Shown here piece after piece: positions 41,211 to 45,623 of a stretch of 45,623 nt of DNA. Every line of letters begins with the position of its first letter. Within the stretch, counting starts at the first letter, position 1. The notes below the pieces were generated by a model that was not told the origin of the DNA, made no database searches, and was given only the letters and a program-made list of their open reading frames with translations. Position numbers and translations under genes: made by a program. Source of the stretch: Archaeoglobaceae archaeon (GTDB lineage: Archaea; Halobacteriota; Archaeoglobi; Archaeoglobales; Archaeoglobaceae); the NCBI GenBank assembly GCA_030153385.1, contig JASKJN010000005.1, positions 1 to 45,623 of the forward strand, written 5' to 3'.

Positions 41211-43816
41211 TCCCAAAATTTTCTTGTCCTGACGTAGTTCCTTTCCGCCTCCAGTAAAGCCTTAAAAAAGTCCTCTTCTGTCGCGTAATAACCCGAAAGA
41301 ACTCTTTTAGCAGTTTCAAAGCCAACACCATACGTTAGCATTGCGTAAACACCCCTCATGCCGTAGCTCATCACAAGGTTGGCAATTTTGAAAAGCTCAT
41401 CCTTACTTGACTCGTAGTTCTTTCTGTCGCTAAAAACCGCCACCATACTGCTTCCGCACTTCAGACATTTGAGAGTCAGATTTCTTGCTATATCTCGATA
41501 GCTGGATCCACAATTAATGCAATAAACTCTGCAGACCTCTTCCTTAAGTCTCTCCATAAAAGCCTTCAAAATCGCCCCGCTCGGCTTTGTGACTAATATA
41601 TCTGGAATTTTGTCCCTGCCTTCAAGACTTAAAGGTGTGAGTTTATTATAAACGCTGAAGGTGATCTCTTTGCCGAATTTTCTGAAAAAAAGCCTCGCTT
41701 TTTCCAGATCCATCTTCTCCAGGAAAATCTCCCTCAAAGCTTCTCTATAAACTGGAGTACTTCTTAGTTTCACAACCAAAGTCCTCAGATTTATTCTCGC
41801 CAGCTCCTCGTCCTTCTCAAGAAGTCCAAATTTCCTCGCAGCTTTAACGACTTTCCATTGCATCAGTCTTGTGTCAATAATTGCCCTCTCCGCAAGGCTC
41901 TCAACTTTTTCTGGATCGACGCTCAAGATCACATCTCTTACCTCCTCTGGGTTTGCGGGGGACAGCTTTATGCGGTAAGGATCGACTTCAACAGACACGT
42001 TTGTCCCCTTTTTCAACGACAGAAGCAGAGCGAGTATTCTTCCAATAGCCTCGTTTGCCTTATGGCCGAAACAAACGTTGATGACTGTATCGCGAGCGGA
42101 TCCGTCTATAACAACGTGGTTATCAGTTGGAACCCTAAATTCCTTTTTATGCTCCTCTATTTTTTCTAAAACCTTATTTACTGCATCTTCGTTCGCATAT
42201 CGCTTTAATTCCTCTAAATCAATTTCTCCTTTCGATATCTCATCTCTAAGCTTTCCAACAAGCTGTGCAACTTCAAAAGGAACAGGTATCTCTTCTCCCA
42301 CCCACGAGGGCACTTCTCCTTCAGCAATAACCGGCTCCACCTTAACAACGTCCTCAACGCTCAGAACTCTCCACAGCTCCCCTTTCATTGCAAAGACTTC
42401 TCCACTGAAAGTAGAAAGGAAGCTCTCGTCAAGGCTTCCTATCGTCTTTCCTGAGGTTATATCAACAACTCTGTAGCTCTTTTCATCCATGATCATCGAA
42501 ATGTTATCGTAAAAATACCTCCTCGTTCTTCTTCTCGAGAAGATCTCGTTACCATCGAAGAAAATCCTCCAGATATCGCTTAGATACTGACATATCTCGC
42601 AAAACTCCTCAAAGCTAAGATTTCTATAGAAGTAGCATCGTTTAATGATCTCATAAGCCTTTCTAGCCTCAATACGACCGTATTCAATAGCCATAGCACA
42701 AATTTGATTCGCAAGAACATCCAAACTATTCTCGTGAAGCTCCAGATCCTCCAGCAGACCCGAATTCGCTCTCTTCAATATTGCGATGGATTCAAGAATG
42801 TCGTCGAACGTGCTTGCAACGATATAACCAAGGGATTTTCTCCTTAGCCCATGACCACTTCTTCCAACCCTCTGGATTAGCCTTACCGCTTGTCTTGGAC
42901 TGCTGTACTGAATCACCGCTTCTACGTGCCCAATATCTATTCCCAGCTCCATGGAAGACGTGCAAATCAGAGCCTTCAGCTTTCCCGACGAGAAATCCTC
43001 CTCTGCAGAAATCCTTGCCTCTCTTGATAGACTTCCATGGTGGACCTCTGCGCTTATAGTCTTCTTTAACTCTACACCCAATACCTCAGCAGTCTGTCTC
43101 GTGTTCACGAAGATCAGAGTGGACTTGTGTTTGTCGACGAGTTCTTTGATCAGCGATAGCTCGTCATCTGAACAGAGAATTTTGATCTCGTATTCTTTCT
43201 CAAGCTCCCCTGAAACTATTTCAGCACCGCCCATGATCTCCGTGATCTTCTTTGGGTCCCCAACCGTGGCAGAGAGAGCTATAAGCTGGAATTTGGCAAA
43301 TTCCCGCAACCTCTCTATTCCGACAAACAGCTGAACACCTCTCTCGCTGTCTACAAGCTCATGGATTTCATCTATAACAACGAATTCGACGTTTTTCAGA
43401 GCTTTTCTGAGTCTTTTTCCAAGAAACAGTAGCTGAAACGTCTCCGGAGTTGTGATAAGAATTTCAGGAGGTTTTATGCTCTGCCTCACTCTTTCGCTCT
43501 CCTTCGTGTCACCATGTCTGACGTCGATGCTTATGTTCAGAATTTCCGCAAATCTCCTCATCCTTCTGAGCATGTCTCTATTCAGAGCTCTCAAAGGAGT
43601 AATGTAGAGAACACGAATGCCAGGGCTTTTCTTTTCAAGCAGTCTTTGAAAAATTGGGATCATAGCAGCTTCAGTCTTACCGCTTCCCGTTGGAGCTATT
43701 ACCAGCGCATTCTTTCCAGAAATAACTACCTCAAAAGTCCTTTTCTGAATATCTGTGAGTTCATCTATTCCAACCGCCTTCAGCGCTTTTTCAATTTTTT
43801 CATCAATTTGAAACAT
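41207..43816 (-). CDS. lhr: Lhr-type ATP-dependent helicase
   Basis: 869 residues. The SF2 core has Walker A APTGSGKTEAA, DEIH box VVIDEIHELVDSERG, SATVGD, and motif VI QRVGRSGHGLRRK. The winged-helix and Lhr-specific domains follow (GELWRVLSVEDVVKVEP; HVVIDGSARDTVINVCFGHKANEAIGR). A C-terminal C-x2-C...C-x2-C zinc ribbon (CINC, CLKC) lies near residue 800, as in the Lhr2 subgroup. It probably acts in DNA repair or RNA/DNA unwinding. ATG 43816 is favoured over TTG 43843 by promoter distance. Confidence 0.92.
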   Translation of the reverse strand: MFQIDEKIEKALKAVGIDELTDIQKRTFEVVISGKNALVIAPTGSGKTEAAMIPIFQRLLEKKSPGIRVLYITPLRALNRDMLRRMRRFAEILNISIDVRHGDTKESERVRQSIKPPEILITTPETFQLLFLGKRLRKALKNVEFVVIDEIHELVDSERGVQLFVGIERLREFAKFQLIALSATVGDPKKITEIMGGAEIVSGELEKEYEIKILCSDDELSLIKELVDKHKSTLIFVNTRQTAEVLGVELKKTISAEVHHGSLSREARISAEEDFSSGKLKALICTSSMELGIDIGHVEAVIQYSSPRQAVRLIQRVGRSGHGLRRKSLGYIVASTFDDILESIAILKRANSGLLEDLELHENSLDVLANQICAMAIEYGRIEARKAYEIIKRCYFYRNLSFEEFCEICQYLSDIWRIFFDGNEIFSRRRTRRYFYDNISMIMDEKSYRVVDITSGKTIGSLDESFLSTFSGEVFAMKGELWRVLSVEDVVKVEPVIAEGEVPSWVGEEIPVPFEVAQLVGKLRDEISKGEIDLEELKRYANEDAVNKVLEKIEEHKKEFRVPTDNHVVIDGSARDTVINVCFGHKANEAIGRILALLLSLKKGTNVSVEVDPYRIKLSPANPEEVRDVILSVDPEKVESLAERAIIDTRLMQWKVVKAARKFGLLEKDEELARINLRTLVVKLRSTPVYREALREIFLEKMDLEKARLFFRKFGKEITFSVYNKLTPLSLEGRDKIPDILVTKPSGAILKAFMERLKEEVCRVYCINCGSSYRDIARNLTLKCLKCGSSMVAVFSDRKNYESSKDELFKIANLVMSYGMRGVYAMLTYGVGFETAKRVLSGYYATEEDFFKALLEAERNYVRTRKFWD

Positions 43817-43844
43817 CTCTACCAAAAAAGGAATTTTAGCCAAG

Positions 43845-43854
43845 ATTTAAAAAT
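43845..43854. promoter_or_regulatory. Shared TATA element of lhr and the Lrp/AsnC gene
   Basis: ATTTAAAAAT, centred 25 bp before ATG 43875 (leaderless) and 34 bp before the lhr ATG 43816 (about 9-base leader). Only one AT-rich box is present in the 58-bp gap. The regulator could bind here and control both genes. Confidence 0.5.
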
Positions 43855-43874
43855 TCTGCAATCGCATTATATGT

Positions 43875-44324
43875 ATGGTTAAAATTGATGAAATTGACCT
43901 CAACATTCTTAGAGAACTGCAGGTCGACGCCAGAAAAAGCCTTAAGGAAATTGCAGAAAAAGTGGGCGTTGCAGAAGGCACAGTATACAACAGGATAAAC
44001 AAAATGAAGAGCATGGGAATCATAAAGAAGTTCATTCCCGTGCTGGATTACTCATTGCTCGGATACGACATCACTGCGATCATAGGAGTTTCTGCAGAAG
44101 GTGGTCAGCTTGTTGAGATCGAAAAAGAAATTGCGAAGGAAAAGAATGTAACCGCTGTTTACGATGTAACTGGAGAATACGACATCCTGATCGTGGCGAA
44201 ATTTGAGAACAGAGATAAGTTGAACGAATTCGTAAAGAGATTGCTCGGAATGAAAAGTGTGAAAAAAACCTATACAATGCTGGTTTTAAACGTCGTTAAG
44301 GAAGCACATTTGATCGAGCTGTGA
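43875..44324 (+). CDS. Lrp/AsnC family transcriptional regulator
   Basis: 149 residues: N-terminal helix-turn-helix (SLKEIAEKVGVAEGTVYNRINKMKSMGIIKKF) and C-terminal RAM/ligand domain (GYDITAIIGVSAEGG; VTAVYDVTGEYDILIVAKF). Family proteins form octamers that sense amino acids. It abuts the convergent argJ with no gap and is divergent from lhr; autoregulation through the shared promoter is likely. Confidence 0.92.
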   Translation: MVKIDEIDLNILRELQVDARKSLKEIAEKVGVAEGTVYNRINKMKSMGIIKKFIPVLDYSLLGYDITAIIGVSAEGGQLVEIEKEIAKEKNVTAVYDVTGEYDILIVAKFENRDKLNEFVKRLLGMKSVKKTYTMLVLNVVKEAHLIEL

Positions 44325-45455
44325 TCACGTTGTGTATTCCGCATTTATTCTAACGTATTCATAGCTAAGATCGCAGCCTATTGCGTAGTCCTCATATTCT
44401 CCTCTGTGGAGGTCAACGATTATCCTGAAATCTCCCCTCATCACTTCTTTCGCCTCATTCTCTTTTCCCGTGATCTTTCCCCGATCCACGAGCAGAACAG
44501 TCTTCTCGTCATTCTCGAAAGCCACTGTAATTTTATCGTCGACTTCTGCACCGCTGTATCCGACTGCTGCGATGATCCTTCCCCAGTTGGGATCACAGCC
44601 AAAAACAGCGGTTTTTACGAGTAGTGAATTGGCAATTGTCTTTGCAACGAGTTCTGCAGATTTTACGCTTTCTGCACCTCTGACGATCACTTCGAAGACT
44701 TTCGTTGCCCCTTCACCATCTTTTGCGATCTGCTTAGCTATGCTGTAAAAGACTCTCTCGAGTTCTTCCTCAAAAATGCTTCTGTCAATTTTCTCCTTTC
44801 CTGTGGCGATCAGAAGCACTGTATCATTAGTCGAAGTGTCTCCATCAACCGTCAGCCTGTTCAATGGCTTTACAGCATTTTTGAGTATCTCGTAAAGCTC
44901 CCCACTGTCGAACTTTGCAGATGTGAAGGCGAAGCAGAGCATTGTTGCAAGTTTTGGCGAGATCATGCCCGCTCCTTTTGCAATCGCGGAGATCTTTGCA
45001 GAATTTGAGTAAGCTTTCTTTATGAACCTGTCAGTGGTCCTTATGGCATTTGCAAACCTTTCTGCATGTTTCCTGCTGTTTCCCAGACCATTGTACACTT
45101 CAAAAGCCTTCTTTCGAATCCATTCTATATCGAGCTTTCTTCCTATTACTCCAGTTGATGCAACAGCGATCTCATCATCTCTACAGCCAAGAAGTTCTCC
45201 AGCGATTTTGCACATCTCCTTGGCATCTTTTAATCCCTGCTCCCCAGTGAAAGCATTTGCGTTTCCACTGTTCACAATCAAACCCTTTGCGTATCCCTTG
45301 CGTATGTTGTCCATGCAAACGATTACCGGAGCGGCCTTTATTTTATTTTCAGTAAAAACGCCAGCGATGTTTCCGCTGAACTTTACCAGTCCCAAGCCGA
45401 GCTTTCCCTCTTTAATACCATTGCATAAGACACCATCGATCTCTGTAATTTCCAT
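44325..45455 (-). CDS. argJ: Glutamate N-acetyltransferase / amino-acid acetyltransferase (arginine synthesis)
   Basis: 376 residues. It transfers acetyl from N-acetylornithine to glutamate in the cyclic arginine pathway. Family segments are NSGNANAFTGEQGL, VASTGVIGRKL, the autocleavage site GAGMISPKLATMLCF, in which the Thr of ATML becomes the nucleophile of the beta chain, and TVDGDTSTNDTVLL. The C-terminal GCDLSYEYVRINAEYTT is also typical. ATG 45455 is 24 bp after a minus-strand TTTTTTAAT box. Confidence 0.94.
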   Translation of the reverse strand: MEITEIDGVLCNGIKEGKLGLGLVKFSGNIAGVFTENKIKAAPVIVCMDNIRKGYAKGLIVNSGNANAFTGEQGLKDAKEMCKIAGELLGCRDDEIAVASTGVIGRKLDIEWIRKKAFEVYNGLGNSRKHAERFANAIRTTDRFIKKAYSNSAKISAIAKGAGMISPKLATMLCFAFTSAKFDSGELYEILKNAVKPLNRLTVDGDTSTNDTVLLIATGKEKIDRSIFEEELERVFYSIAKQIAKDGEGATKVFEVIVRGAESVKSAELVAKTIANSLLVKTAVFGCDPNWGRIIAAVGYSGAEVDDKITVAFENDEKTVLLVDRGKITGKENEAKEVMRGDFRIIVDLHRGEYEDYAIGCDLSYEYVRINAEYTT

Positions 45456-45471
45456 GATTCAACTTTAGGTG

Positions 45472-45493
45472 GGATTAAAAAATCCTTTTAAAA
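45472..45493. promoter_or_regulatory. Divergent promoter region of argJ and pgk
   Basis: Two boxes: ATTAAAAAAT (45474-45483), 24 bp from the argJ ATG, and CCTTTTAAAA (45484-45493), 25 bp from the pgk ATG. The first lies in the inverted repeat GGATTAAAAAATCC. Both transcripts would be leaderless. Confidence 0.5.
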
Positions 45494-45513
45494 CGAAGCC
45501 TTAACACAGTCTC

Positions 45514-45623
45514 ATGGATGAACTTCCGACGCTTGACGATATGGAGAACAAGCAAAAATCGGTGCTCTTGAGATTAGATATAAACGCTCCAATAGTGAAT
45601 TCGACCATACTCGACACAACGAG
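45514..45623 (+). CDS. pgk: Phosphoglycerate kinase, N-terminal fragment (cut by window edge)
   Basis: 36 codons are visible. The VLLRLDINAPI stretch followed by ILDTTR is the conserved N-terminal substrate-binding start of phosphoglycerate kinase (usually RVDFNVP...DDTRI; archaeal forms have DIN). Glycolysis/gluconeogenesis enzyme. Continues beyond the window. Confidence 0.85.
   Translation, partial: MDELPTLDDMENKQKSVLLRLDINAPIVNSTILDTT

Noticed and set aside
1-45623. CRISPR array or cas genes
   Set aside because: No regularly spaced direct repeats and no Cas-like proteins were noticed on either strand.

Overview
The window is chromosomal DNA of a hyperthermophilic euryarchaeon, most likely a member of the Archaeoglobales. 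Supporting signs are a complete reverse gyrase, a tandem DUF22 protein, an archaeal geranylgeranyl reductase, aIF5A/aIF1A, Hef, Lhr, archaeal RPA, an eight-haem c-type cytochrome lipoprotein (as in iron- or mineral-respiring relatives), and an adenine/guanine-rich coding strand. Genes are packed tightly on both strands, often with overlapping ends. First genes of transcription units mostly have a TATA-like box about 22-28 bp before the start codon and no room for a leader, so they look leaderless. Internal genes carry GAGGTGAT-type ribosome sites.

Layout. 1-7.4 kb: end of pheA, a nitroreductase, reverse gyrase, geranylgeranyl reductase, HD hydrolase, DUF166 and DUF362 proteins. 7.4-16.8 kb: an Old-Yellow-Enzyme/dienoyl-CoA-reductase-type flavoprotein; a base-excision-repair neighbourhood (Ogg, Nth, Xth) around purM; an RNA m5C methylase with its PUA domain in a separate gene; glyA; a DtxR-type regulator; and a run of overlapping genes NfeD protease-DUF357-rsmA-HemK-like methylase. 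18.2-25.6 kb: DUF22-Usp-like-adenosine-kinase-family operon, agmatinase-like-aIF5A pair, Sua5, the RPA and RPA-associated operon, and a DUF1152 protein. 25.7-29.9 kb: octahaem cytochrome, aIF1A (apparently with a CTG start codon), a small membrane protein, Hef and tRNA-Thr.

29.9-32.2 kb is accessory-looking: a small ribbon-helix-helix-like gene broken at codon 2, a membrane protein with no recognisable family, about 0.4 kb of gene debris, a membrane-anchored Holliday-junction-resolvase-like nuclease and a predicted DNA-binding protein. 32.2-37 kb holds a helical-repeat protein, Orc1/Cdc6 and, divergent from it, a three-gene unit: a RecA-like protein with a ruined Walker A motif, a small helical protein, and a family-B polymerase with damaged catalytic motifs (PolB2 type). 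These may work together as a non-catalytic or accessory repair/mutagenesis complex.

36,990-40,730 is an integrated element in tRNA-Leu(UAA). It is bounded by a perfect 52-bp direct repeat of the 3' half of the tRNA. It carries an SSV-type integrase killed by a nonsense codon just before its catalytic tyrosine, a DNA methyltransferase-endonuclease restriction pair, and, at the other end, the frameshifted N-terminal half of a second integrase on the opposite strand. Insertion also rewrote the C-terminus of PolB2. The window ends with a small conserved protein, Lhr helicase, an Lrp/AsnC regulator, argJ and the first codons of pgk.
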